DNA of 64,000 bases, taken from positions 3,587,147-3,651,146 of the forward strand of contig CM055106.1 in assembly GCA_029204225.1 (NCBI GenBank). The letters run 5' to 3'. Source of the DNA: Diphasiastrum complanatum (Eukaryota; Streptophyta; Lycopodiopsida; Lycopodiales; Lycopodiaceae). Positions 24,695 through 35,416 of this stretch are shown piece after piece. Each line of letters opens with the position of its first letter. Position 1 is the stretch's first letter. The position numbers and the translations under genes are program-made. Below the pieces are notes generated by a model that did not search any database, was not told the DNA's origin, and saw only the letters and a program-made list of their open reading frames with translations.

Positions 24695-25917
24695 TCAACG
24701 ATCCAATTCAAGCTTCTTTCGAAGCTTATCAGGAACACACGCATAAGCTGCACAACCAAAGATACGGATGTGAGTCAGATTGGGTTTTCTACCCCACCAT
24801 AATTCGTGTGGTGTCATGTGAGGAACACCAGACTTTCCTGTCCTGTTTTGAATGTAAGCAGCTGTAGCTACTGCTTCAGCCCACAACACTTTTGGAGCTT
24901 TCTAGTAGGTCATCATGCATTTGGCAGCTTCCATCAGAGTCTTATTCTTTCTTTCTGCAATACCGTGTGCTGTGGTATGTAAGATGCAGTCCTTCTGTGA
25001 ATGATACCACGATCATTGCAAAAGTCAGTGAATCGATTCGAGATGTATTTTCCACCTCGATCTGTTTTGATCTACTTCACTTTATTACCAATGCATCTCT
25101 CTGTCCAATTCACATACTCTATGAATTTGTCAAATGCTTTTAATTTATTGTGAATAAAATAGACTCTGACAAATTTACTGTAATCATCAATGAAGGTAGT
25201 ATAATATTCCGAGCCTCCTACTGAGATCACATTGAGAGGTCCACAAATGTTAGAGTGCAGTAACTCCAGAATCTTGGCCGTTCTGTAGGAGTCTTTGACA
25301 AAAGGAGTGTGTGACATCTTACCCTTCAGACATGCATCACAGGTCGTCGAACTGGTTGCATTCGAGATGCTCACTCCTGTGATTGCTCCATGATGGCTTG
25401 TTTGATGTAGTGCCATTGAATTCATATGGCATAGTCTCCTGTGCCATAAAGTATCTAGCGAATCATCACGAGTCTGATGAACTTGATTTGTAGGAAAGCA
25501 TACCTTCAAGTGATACAGATTGCCTTTTCTTCTACCTTGAGTGATCAGAGTACTGGTACTTGAATCAACAACGTTGCATGCTTCGTCTGAGAATGTCACA
25601 CGCATCCCTGCATCAGTTATTCTTGCCACACATAGCAAGTCCTGCTGTAGTGTAGGCACAAACATAACATCTTCGAGTCGTCTATCTCTGCCATTCATGT
25701 TGAGCCATACTGAACCAATACCATTCACTTGATGTCTTGATCCATTTCCAAGAATTGATGTAATGAAGTGTGAGGTAGCTCCAGATTGCCTTGCTGATCT
25801 ACTCACTAAAGCCTTGCCAAAGGCTTCATTTATCAAGTTAAGATCAGCCTTAGGTGTTGTAGATAGATGTACTATAGTTGTATCATGTAAAAATTGAGGA
25901 GTGTTAGAATTTAACAA
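24695..25917 (-). pseudogene. Copia D1 protease end and integrase
   Basis: The frame 25917-25072 runs 281 codons. The protease motif appears as QSGATSHFI in place of DSGATSH, so the catalytic Asp is lost. The GAG-pre-integrase zinc region has LWHRRLCHMNSMAL and CDACLKGKM. The integrase core has LLHSNICGPL (first catalytic Asp to Asn) and TFIDDYSKF. After frame breaks the C-terminal part (24889-24695) reads AEAVATAAYIQNRTGKSGVP and LTHIRIFGCAAYACVPDK. gag and the 5' LTR are missing. Altered active sites and broken frames show it is inactive. Confidence 0.9.
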
Positions 25918-26557
25918 TTTTCACATGGTTTTTGATGAATATTAGACATCTATGTGGATCCACACGTGTGAGGACGTGTCCACATGTGTGAAATGACACT
26001 TGTAATATTCAGATCCATTCTGAATAGCTTTCATTTGAGTCTAATATGACATCTCCTAAATTATAGGAGTTAGGTCCTAGATTGTAGGAATCTAGAAAGT
26101 CAACACAAACCACCAATGGATGATGTGGCAAAATTTTTATCCAAAGTGGATATGGATAAGTACAATGAGCTATCCTACACGTGTTGGATGCAGCTTAGCG
26201 AGAGATTATGATGATTTTGTACTTGATCCATGATGGATCCATTTTTTAGCTAATGATGAGAAATCTTGGTTTGTGTAGCTATCATTGTGTTTTGACTTTC
26301 TTAAGCATTTTCTTTGTGGATGAATGCTTTGTAAATGATAAGAAAACTATTTCTCTGTTATCAGGCCATAAAATAGCTGTACTTCACACGTGTGAATCCA
26401 TGGATCATCTCTTTTTTATTGTTCTTGCTTGGAATCACAAAGATTGTCAAGTAGAAGCTAGATTTGGAAGCTAGTCTTGATATAGATCAATATCCCAAGC
26501 TACCAATCACTCTTTGTGATCATTTGTAGATCAATTTCAGTCCATAAACTCTGAAAT
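25918..26557. other. LTR-like non-coding segment with CACACGTGTG motifs
   Basis: No gene. CACACGTGTG occurs at 25961-25970 and 26385-26394, with cacatgtgtg between them. The layout (palindrome pair, agtcaacacaaacc, AT-rich) recalls 3480-3720 and 54090-54200, so this is probably an LTR of another family, without a defined boundary. Confidence 0.4.
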
Positions 26558-26857
26558 TTGACAAAAAAGTTCCTTGACGGACTAAGAGATAACCCCAACC
26601 AGCCGCTGCTACTGTTCATGGATAACACATCTACCATTCATCTGACGAAAGATCCAGTGTTTCATTCCAGAATGAAACACATTGTTATCAGATATCATCT
26701 GATAAGAGATCTAGTTGAGAAAGATAGACTGAAGACCGAGTTTGTGCCAACGAAACAGATGGTGGCTGATATCTTCACAAAGGTTCTTGACAAGACAATT
26801 TTTGAGAAGCAGTGTGCAAGCTTAGGAATAAAAAAAATACCAATTTTGAAAGAGAAT
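26558..26857 (+). pseudogene. Copia A-type RNase H end upstream of LTR1
   Basis: A 100-codon frame with PLLLFMDNTSTIHLTKDPVF, HIVIRYHLIRDLVEKDRLK and MVADIFTKVLDK. It is a near copy of 36880-37160 and runs directly into LTR1 exactly as the RNase H of copia A runs into LTR2. LTR1 therefore served as the 3' LTR of an upstream element whose other parts are gone. Confidence 0.9.
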
Positions 26858-27763
26858 TGAAGAAACCAAACGTTTCTATCTTTCAAAGCCTTAGCATTTT
26901 TTCTTAGTTTTGTCCTTTGCTATTTTTTGCGACTGTGTATTTTGAACTATGTTTCGCATAGTTTGCATTTTTGTACTATTTCTCACACCATTTGCATTTT
27001 TGGGTCATGAGGAAAATGCACCACTAGGCCTAAAATACTTCGAAAATAACTCTGACAACTTTTCCCAAAACTGTCGCATTTTTTGCATTTTTGCAAAAAA
27101 AGGTGACATTGTCTTTAAAATGCCTTAGAAATTATTGTCAGCTTTTTCATCTTTCTGAAAAAAAAAAAAATGACACTGCCCTTAAAAAATTGCGAAAGTG
27201 TCTTTTAGCAAAATGCGAAGGTCTGCAACGTGAAAGAAGGGTGTAACAGACGGAAGGCGGTTAATGAATGCATGACAGCGATGGAAAACTAGAATCAGTT
27301 TGATAAAGCCTAATGCATTTCTTTTCATTAGAGCTTTTAACTTAATGAGTTCCTTGAATTGATCACGTAAGAAGGAGATCACAGATACAGAGTTATATAG
27401 TCAGACAAACAGATACAAACAGAACTATAAGAGTTTGATATAGCGATCAACAGTAGTTAGTCGCATTATTCGTGAGAGAGAACATCTCTCTTGCACCAAT
27501 GTGCTGATCTGGAAAACAGACAATGCTCAAGAAAATCTTTGTATATTCAGTTCTGATAATAGAAGCGATTTTTGCAATATTGTGTTCTGTAATGTGCATG
27601 ATCTGTAATATTGGAATGCATGCTAGTAGTAGATATCTTTTCGCTGTTGTTTTATTAAACATTATCTATTGTGTACAGGTTTAATACTACAACAAATCTG
27701 TAGTAGCAATCTGGGGCTTGGAAGATAATTGACCGTAGTTAGTAGCAATAGCTACTCCTGCCA
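26858..27763 (+). mobile_element. LTR1 (5' LTR) of copia A
   Basis: Begins TGAAGAAACC at the RNase H stop codon, as LTR2 does, and contains repeated cgcatttttgcatttt motifs. Its 3' end is deleted: cctgcca joins tacttcatctgattcc, so about 75 bp including the PBS are lost relative to the copies at 38070-38151 and 47940-48040. Confidence 0.85.
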
Positions 27764-27787
27764 TACTTCATCTGATTCCTTCAGGCT

Positions 27788-28800
27788 ATGGCATCCATTA
27801 GCAATATTCAATCAAAGATCTGCAAAATCCTTGACTCTTCAGGATCAAACTTCCTAGCATGGAAGGTGAAGACTTCTCTCATACTGAAAGGAGAAGGTCT
27901 ATGACCTTGGCTTGATGACACAAAAGAAATGCCCACAGCCACTGGCAAGGAGCTACAGGAATGGAGAGAAAGAAACGAAAAGGTAGTAGCCATCCTATCT
28001 TCTTCCATCGATGACAGCTTGACACTTGATCTAGCCACACTCTCCAACGCAAGAGAAATGTGGGATACTTTGCTGACCAGATTTCAAATGAAGTCATGAA
28101 GCCAAATTATGCTTCTTGAAGATCAAATGACCAATCTGAGATGGGATGGTAAAGATTTCACCTCCTTCATCAGAAGAATGAAGGACATGTTCCTCTCACT
28201 ATACAATTCCGGAGCAGAGAATGCAGTCTCAGCAGAGAAGTAGCTCAGATACCTGCTGCGAGCTCTACCAAGATCGTTTCAGACAACCCAAACATTGCTT
28301 GCCAAAGATCCACAGATGACCCTTGAGAAGACTGTAATCAAGATCAGAGAAGAGGTGGAAGCCCGAGAACACATTGATGAGAAGGATAGCTCTGATCAAG
28401 CTCTCTACAACAAAAAAGAGAAGCTGAAGAAGAATTTCAAGCCTAAGAGGGAGTCAGACCAAAGACAAGATCAAAAGCAGCAGTCAGAGAGAGTGAAAGA
28501 AGGCAAATGGAAGAGCAGAAGTAAACTGAGACAACAGAAAGGTGACAAGAAGACATGCACGTGATGCACACGAGAAGGTCACACTATTGACAAGTGTTGA
28601 TCAACTTAAAGATAGAATGCATGTACTCTCATAGAACGGGCCATGCAACTGTTGATTGCTACCAAAATCCCAAAAACCATAAAGCTCAAAACAAACGGGA
28701 GAGCGACAATAGCTCATCCTACGTGGAGGATTCCAAGTTCTCCAAGATGGCCACAGACAAAGCCAACAACGACAAGAACCTGGCAGCTTACTTGTGTGAT
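27788..28800 (+). pseudogene. Copia A gag with two zinc knuckles
   Basis: ATG at 27788 (MASISNIQSKICKILDSSGS) opens a UBN2-type copia gag, interrupted by TGA after LKGEGL and by several other stops and shifts. A segment at 28295-28564 (TLEKTVIKIREEVEAREHID) leads to a basic region. Two tandem CCHC knuckles follow. One near 28556-28605 has two stops in it (CTxCTREGHTIDKC). The other near 28618-28660 has its second Cys changed to Ser (CMYSHRTGHATVDC). The related element D2 has both knuckles intact in sequence. It would form the particle shell and bind RNA. Confidence 0.85.
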
Positions 28801-30256
28801 GATGCCTGAGTGACATAACTTCAGATACACAAGAAATAATTCTTGATTGAGGTGCAACGTCACACTTCGTGGCAACATGACACATGATCACTTATTATCA
28901 AAAATCAGAGTCTTCTAGATATATAATCTCAGGAGATGGTTCCAGACACAAAGTTAGTGGTTCTGGAGCGTTGTTGTGGATAAGCACCAAAGGAAAAGAT
29001 AGAAGGCTCAATGATACTCTATACATGCACACTCTTTGGAAGGACCTAATATTTGTTGCCAAGTTGATAGACGCAAGACTGACAATCACGTTTGAAGGCG
29101 ATACCTGCAAAGTGGTTGAATCCACAACCACTTAGCTTGTCACCATAGGAAAGCGGAAGGGGAATCTGTATCAAATTAGGATCCGAGTACCTTCAAAACA
29201 AGCTCACCAGATCAACGAAATATTGTATGGCATAGAAGACCATATCACATGAATACAATTGCTCTATACAACGCTAGCTAGAGCGGAGTATTTATTGGAG
29301 TCAATATCAAAGATGCGGCATGCTTGAAGTCCTGTGATGCCTGTAACAAAGGCAAGATGTCACGTATACCATTCACCAAGGATTCTTTCATAATGAAAGA
29401 GCTCCTAGAACTGGTACACTCTGACATCTGCGGACCATTTGATGTAGTCTCCTTGGGAGGTTCAAAATACTACATCACTTTAATTGACAACTTCAGCAAG
29501 TTTGCAGTCATCTACTTTATCCACAACAAGTCAGAGGCCTTGGACAAATTCATAGAGTTTGTGAATTGGGCTGAGAAATGGACTAAGAAGAAGGTGAAGC
29601 AGCTGAGAACGAACAGAGGAGGAGAATATATCTCCAAACGTTTGCAGAATACTATACCAGTAAAGGCATACTTTACTTGAAAACTGCAGCCTACACACCA
29701 CAACACAATGGTGTGGTAGAGAGGAGAAATCGGACTCTCATGGAAGCTTTGAGATCAATGATGGCCTATTCAAAGACATCAAAATTGTTATGGGCTGAAG
29801 CAGTAGCTATAGCCAACTACCTATAGAACAGGACAAGTACATCCAGTGTTGCACATACCATGCCACACGAGATTTGGTGGGGCAACAAACCAAGTATGAC
29901 ACATGTGCGTATTTTTGGATGTGTCGCACATGCCCACATTTTAGATCAATAAAGAAAGAAGCTGGATAAAAAGGTGGAACAGGAATTCCTCGTAGGATAT
30001 GATGTTCACTCATCATACTATAGGATCTACATGTTGACAACAAACAGATCAAGATTGTCAAAGACGTCAGATTTGATGAGTCAAAGACAATGGCTGATCC
30101 AATCGGCTACAAAATCCTGACCAAAGGCTACTATGATCTGCCAACATCTACAGAGGGAGTAGAATAGACCCTGAGCATTCAGAAGCAGATGTTCAAATTT
30201 CAGATGGATAGAGTGACTATTTAGACGACGAGCAGGAAGACGTGCTACCTGTATCC
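28801..30256 (+). pseudogene. Copia A protease, integrase and linker (5' half of pol)
   Basis: The protease site is visible as ILDxGATSHF, where the Ser of DSG is a TGA stop (about 28848-28877). A beta-rich segment (28884-29135) is followed by the pre-integrase and integrase frame 29324-29680 with CDACNKGKM, LVHSDICGPF, TLIDNFSKF and a frameshift near 29640. It continues out of frame with NGVVERRNRTLMEALR (catalytic Glu), LLWAEAVAIANYL and RIFGCVAHAH. The sequence stops at 30256, where element B is inserted, and resumes at 35417. Confidence 0.9.
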
Positions 30257-31088
30257 TGTTTAATTTCACACATGTGGATTTTCCACTACATGTACTTGTG
30301 ATCTCCTAAGGTGTGTAGATGCACCAAGATCAAGACTAGATTGAGATTCAAGATCTATCTTTGATTCTATGGCAAAAACACACTACTACATGCATTCAAT
30401 CACTTCCAACTCTCACTCACACGTGTGGAAAGTGTTCCAAAACTATTCTAAGTAAAAACAAGCTGCTCTCCTTGGATAGAGAGAGAAAAACCATCATGAG
30501 CTCTCGGGTAGAGAGAGAAAGCTAGAAATTCAATGACACTCAAAATCCACTCAATCTCAAAATCAATTAGATCCAAATGAGGAGTACAATGATACTAGTA
30601 GATCCACAAGCTATCACTATGCTTAACTATGATTGGATCACACTTTTCCACCTCTTAATCCTATTGGACCATTGATCCATGCACCTCTTAATTCTATTGG
30701 ACTATATTCAAGCACACCTCAAATTCCTATTGGACCACACATGATTCCACCTCTAAATCCTATTGGACCTCTTAAACTTCATCAAACAATAGCATTACAC
30801 TTGTCTACACTCTAATTGGCACAAGTTTGGCCTCCTACTCTATTTTGGCTCAATAGTGGCATTACAAGTGGAAATGGATAATTTGCCATCTATGCCAAAT
30901 TTGACCCTATCAACATCCTACACCTAAATGCTTGACTATGAAATTCTATGAGACCCCTATCTCAAACATTTTTATTTACTTTACAATTCTCTACACGTGG
31001 GAACATCCTCCTTCTCCACACATGTGAGATTCATTTACAAACTTCTATCATAAAAAATACCAAGCTAGATTTTTGCCAATTTCTCACA
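30257..31088 (-). mobile_element. 3' LTR of copia B
   Basis: 832 bp, TG...CA bounded. On the minus strand it begins TGTGAGAAATTGG after the PPT. It contains a CACACGTGTG palindrome (30418-30427), two gggtagagagaga-type motifs and four imperfect plus-strand repeats of (a/t)atcctattggacc between 30650 and 30770. Confidence 0.93.
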
Positions 31089-31097
31089 CTCCTCCTC
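31089..31097 (-). promoter_or_regulatory. Polypurine tract of copia B
   Basis: Minus strand GAGGAGGAG directly abuts the 3' LTR start TGTGAG. This is the expected plus-strand cDNA priming site. Confidence 0.85.
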
Positions 31098-31214
31098 AAA
31101 AAATAGCTTTGAAAGGTACTAGATCACTTGAGAAGTTTGTAAATCTTTTTGAGTGGATCCTTTGGTATACATAAGAAGTGAAGATCAGCCAAGGGATCCA
31201 TCATAGCAGCACCC

Positions 31215-31862
31215 TCACCATATCCACGATAAGATCTCTTTGGTAGAGATCTCTTGCCAATGCCTTTGAAGAGTGCTCCACCAATATGCCACTATAATCA
31301 TGGGCTTCCTCCATGCTTGATGATGATCTTTGCTTTGAAAGTTCCACTTGCATGATGGATGCACCATAAATAGAGAAATCTGAGGCTTCCAAGCCTCATA
31401 AGGATCATGGAGATCAAGATCATAAGATGTGAAACATTGATGATTATCAAGATTATGCTTTCTAGCTTGACTAGTCCACATACAATTAACTATATCCATG
31501 ATGGATCTAATCTTGATATCAAAGACTATCTTGATCTTTTTTAGGCTAGTTACTCTCTCAAGGATGTAAGTGTCCACTTTGGATGCTTCACTTAATCTCA
31601 AGAGGAGTTTACAATTTGCCTCAAAACATGTGAAAACATGATTTTCAAAAAAGTGAGTACCAAGCTCAATCTTGTTCTTACTAGAACCAAGAGCATACTT
31701 TTGACAATACAATATCTTGCTTTCAAAAAGTACTGGAAACACATCTAAGTCAATAATGACAAGAAACATGTCCATACCATAAGCATCATTCAAAACTAGT
31801 ATAGCTTTTCTTGAACTTTGAGATCCAAAAAATTCAATGAAGCAAGATAGCATTTCAAGCAA
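31215..31862 (-). CDS. Unidentified ORF occupying the RT position in element B
   Basis: About 212 codons open (first ATG near 31853) where a copia element would carry RT and RNase H. It has hydrophobic strand-like segments (AILVLNDAYGMDMFLVIIDL) and a basic middle (LLRLSEASKVDTYILERVTS). Its last part (YEAWKPQISLFMVHPSCKWN, HHQAWRKPMIIV) has no RT, RNase H or integrase signature. I do not recognise the family. It could be a captured host fragment, a lineage-specific element ORF, or decayed pol in shifted frame. Both LTRs of B are nearly identical, so this content arrived before the last transposition. Confidence 0.35.
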   Translation of the reverse strand: MLEMLSCFIEFFGSQSSRKAILVLNDAYGMDMFLVIIDLDVFPVLFESKILYCQKYALGSSKNKIELGTHFFENHVFTCFEANCKLLLRLSEASKVDTYILERVTSLKKIKIVFDIKIRSIMDIVNCMWTSQARKHNLDNHQCFTSYDLDLHDPYEAWKPQISLFMVHPSCKWNFQSKDHHQAWRKPMIIVAYWWSTLQRHWQEISTKEILSWIW

Positions 31863-32003
31863 AGGAAGAGAAGCATATATGAATGTGTTGTAGTAGACAC
31901 AACATGAAAGATGCCCCTCTTTGCCTTGTTAGGTGATCCATAAGGAGTCGGCCATGCATCTTGAATATCTGAAGAAGAAACTCCTCCTCACACCTTGGCC
32001 CCA

Positions 32004-32830
32004 TCATAACTTGAATACCTTCAAAAAAAATACTTGTGATGCTTCTTGAGAAGCCTTGATCTCGGCCACTTCCAAGATTGAATCTTCATGCAATATGACA
32101 TCTCTATTCACAATCACTTTTAAAATAGAGAGTGTAAAGACACTAAAGGCCTCCTTGATGGATGAGTATGCAATCATGATCCATGAGCTTGGATCATCCT
32201 TCCTCCTCGTTTCCAAGGGAATATGTGCAAAGCAAGCACTACCAAGTTCACTAAGGTGATCAACCTTAGGCTTCATCTTGAATAAAACTTCATATGGTGC
32301 TATTCCTTCAAGAGCTCCAATACTCCTCAAAGCTTTGATCTTCAATGAGAATTTCTTCTCAACATATGCTTTGAATAATAAGGAATAATCATACACCATC
32401 ATACTTGAAGAGATAAGATATGTGCAACTTGTGTGATCATCCTCCTTTGATATATTGGACATATACGAAACATCAAGAGAGTTTGCACTCTCACTTGGAT
32501 ACAATTTGTAGATGCCTTCAAATCTTGATCCATATGCAAGGATCTCACCATCCTTCTTGATCACACAATTGTCAATATTGAAATTGACATCAAAGCCATT
32601 ATCAAGAAGCTGGCCAACACTTAAGATGTTCTTTGTAAGCTTTGGGACAAAAAGAACATTGTTGAGAAAGAGATCTTTAGAAGATGCAAGCTTCAAGGGA
32701 ATAATCCCTACTCCTTCAATATTGCACTCATGCTTACTTGCAAAGTATATGGTCTTCTTGACTCCACCATAAGGCAAAATAGATGGAAGAGGAGAAGCTT
32801 GATGCCATAAGAAATCCTTCTCCATCACTA
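32004..32830 (-). pseudogene. Copia B protease-side and integrase remnants
   Basis: Open on the minus strand. The protease C-terminal and pre-integrase pattern is present (NVLFVPKLTKNILSVGQLLD, NCVIKKDGEILAYGSRFEGI) but there is no DSGAS active site; the GGVKK segment replaces it. The integrase catalytic core is deleted. What remains is the C-terminal integrase block (GIAPYEVLFKMKPKVDHLSE, VIVNRDVILHEDSILEVAEI). An internal deletion therefore fuses pre-integrase to the integrase tail in an open frame. It cannot encode a working protease or integrase. Confidence 0.85.
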
Positions 32831-33832
32831 GCAATATAGTCTTCTTTCTCATTGGTGATGTTGGCTTGATTGAGTTGATTCTTCTTCTTGAAGCAATTGG
32901 TGGCATAATGGCCTTTCTTGCCACAATAAAAGCACTTGATCTTCTTCTTCTTGAGATTTGAATTAGAAGCATGAGAGGTATCCTCCTCCTCTCCATCTTG
33001 GTCTTTAGCTTTGTCCTTAGAGAAGTGATGGTGTTGCTTCTTACTCCTCTCTTTGTGCTTGGCACAAAGATTCGGTGGATGAAGCTGCCCACTTCTTAAG
33101 CAACTGTTTCGTACCCACGAAGGGGTACAAAATCTATGATCTGAGATACAACATTCAAGTTGTTTTGTAAATATGCAAACCAAGCAATCTTTTTGACGGA
33201 TGCGGAACTTTGCCATCATCATGCTTGAGAGATAGCTTGTCCATCCTCAAGAGTTTGTACTCTTGTCTTGATTCTTCAGAAATAAGCACACTTTGAAGGG
33301 CCTCCAAACTTGGTAGCTCTTCCTTAATGGCATAGGATTGGACAAGGTTGTCATATTCATCTCTCAAGCCATTGAGAATGACTTGGACTAGCTCACTTTG
33401 ATTGATTGAGTCACCAATACATGCAAACTCCCTATGAATATCCTTGACTCTCAAAACATAATTACATGCACTCTCATCACTCTTTTGACTACTTTGGAAG
33501 ATTTGATTTCTAAGAGTGAGGATCCTAGAGGTGTTCTTAGCCTCATAGATGGACTTGAGACAATCCCAAGCTTCCTTGGATGTAGAACAATCACCAATCT
33601 CCCTCAATATCTCATTAGAGACATTCATCTTAATGTAGTGGAGAGCCATCCTAGCTCTCTTCTTGTATTTTTGTACTTCTTGAAGGACTTGAGGGTCCTC
33701 CTCAATCCCAAGTACAATGTCCATCACATCTTGGAGTATCAAGATGGACTCCATCCTCAACTTCCATATTGAATAATTGGAAGTAGACAGTCTCTCACTT
33801 GGTTGCAACAAGTATGAACTCATTGAAGTCAT
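32831..33832 (-). CDS. Copia B gag with CCHC knuckle
   Basis: ATG at 33832 opens a 225-codon frame with a DUF4219/UBN2-type copia gag: LSTSNYSIWKLRMESILILQ, EAWDCLKSIYEAKNTSRILT and VQVILNGLRDEYDNLVQSYA. A frameshift near 33160-33220 moves to the frame carrying a basic Lys-rich stretch and one intact zinc knuckle, CFYCGKKGHYATNC (about 32940-32896). The capsid part looks well preserved and may be translatable, which is typical when a defective element retains packaging functions. It lies 742 bases from the PBS. Confidence 0.85.
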
Positions 33833-34573
33833 GTAAAGTGGAGATAAATAAAAGTGATGAACAAAAAATGTTGCTTCTCTCTCACTATAGGATCCAATAA
33901 TGGTGTGCTACCATCTCCTATGCAAGATCTTGCAACAAACTGTGAGATGATTCTCACTAGCTATCTCAATCTCTCCAAAACTAGATCTACTTCACATCAA
34001 ATGATGGAGTATGGGCAAAGTTAGGATCAAACACTCTTAGCACGTGTGAAATACACTAAGGAACCAAATTTGACTCAAATACAATGATATTGCATGAAAC
34101 AAAATGGCTAAGATCTCAAAACAGTGCCTAGATCACATATAGATGAGATTGGTAAGCATTCAACTGTGATTTTGGATCAAACAAGCAATCTCTTGACCAA
34201 ACCAAATGTGTCCACCCAGGTCTAGGTGCCCTACCTAACCCTCTTCAAAATATTATAAATTTTGATTGGCACAACCAAATGGAATAAAACTGATTGCATA
34301 AAAAACTAGACAAAAATAGGCTTCAAAACAAGCTATCTAGCAAGATTTTTGGATCAACCATGAAAGAGAACTCCCAAACTAAAATTGGATGTTCCTCACA
34401 CATGTCTGAGCACCTGATTCCGTACAGTACTAGGTCAGACCCAATCAATGCCGTATTGATCTCTTTTGATCCAAAATTGGACAAGATAGCTAGGAAAATG
34501 GATCTTGACAATTTCTAGCTCAAGATCGATGAATACTTTTCACTCAAATGGATCAAAATGTATGGTAACCTTA
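33833..34573 (-). other. Leader between PBS and gag of copia B
   Basis: Untranslated leader of about 740 bases. The short ORFs in it show no family. Its location between PBS and gag would put RNA packaging signals here, which is an inference. Confidence 0.6.
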
Positions 34574-34590
34574 GGTAGGCTCTGATGCCA
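34574..34590 (-). promoter_or_regulatory. Primer-binding site of copia B (tRNA-iMet type)
   Basis: Minus strand TGGCATCAGAGCCTACC starts right at the LTR edge. It matches the plant copia consensus TGGTATCAGAGC with one T-to-C change. Confidence 0.85.
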
Positions 34591-35416
34591 TGTTGAATTT
34601 CACACGTGTGGATTGTCCACTACATGTACTTGTGATCTCCTAAGGTGTGTAGATGCACCAAGATCAAGACTAGATTGAGATTCAAGATCTATCTTTGATT
34701 CTATTGCAAAAACACACTACTACATGCATTCAATCACTTCCAACTCTCACTCACACGTGTGGGAAGTGTTCCAAAAGTATTCTAAGTAAAAACAGGCTGC
34801 TCTCCTTGGGTAGAGAGAGAAAAACCATCATGAGCTCTTGGGTAGAGAGAGAAAGCTAGAAATTCAATGACACTCAAAATCCACTCAATCTCAAAATCAA
34901 TCAGATCCAAATGAGGAGTACAATGATACTAGTAGATCCACAAGCTATCACTATGCTTAACTATGATTGGATCACACTTTGCCACCTCTTAATCCTATTG
35001 GACCATTGATCCATGCACCTCTTAATTCTATTGGACTATATTCAAGCACACCTCAAATTCCTATTGGACCACACATGGTTCCACCTCTAAATCCTATTGG
35101 ACCTCTTAAACTTCATCAAACAAAAGCATTACACTTGTCTACACTCTAATTGGCACAAGTTTGGCCTCCTACTCTATTTTGGCTCAATAGTGGCATTACA
35201 AGTGGAAATGGATAATTTGCCATCTATGCCAAATTTGACCCTATCAACATCCTACACCTAAATGCTTGACTATGAAATTCTATGAGACCCCTATATCAAA
35301 CATTTTTATTTACTTTACAATTCTCCACACGTGGGAACATCCTCCACACATGTGAGATTCACTTACAAACTTCTATTATAAAAAATACCAAGCTAGATTT
35401 TTGCCAATTTCTCACA
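34591..35416 (-). mobile_element. 5' LTR of copia B
   Basis: 826 bp, starting TGTTGAATTTCACACG and ending ttctcaca on the plus strand. It carries CACACGTGTG at 34601-34610 and 34753-34762. A 6-bp block (ttctcc) present in the 3' LTR is missing here, giving the length difference. Confidence 0.93.

Larger units (their letters stand above)
30257..35416 (-). mobile_element. Non-autonomous copia element B, nested in A
   Basis: A structurally near-complete 5.16-kb LTR element on the minus strand. LTRs are at 34591-35416 (5') and 30257-31088 (3'), differing at about 17 positions plus a 6-bp indel (roughly 98% identical by eye). The PBS TGGCATCAGAGCC is at 34590-34574 and the PPT GAGGAGGAG at 31097-31089. 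The flanks tatcc (30252-30256) and taccc (35417-35421) are a probable 5-bp target duplication with one mismatch. Between gag and the PPT it lacks a protease active site, the integrase core, RT and RNase H, so any mobility would have needed proteins in trans. Confidence 0.92.

Noticed and set aside
34574-34590. Possible tRNA-Met gene remnant
   Set aside because: Only the 3' 12-17 bases complementary to tRNA-iMet are present; it is a primer-binding site.
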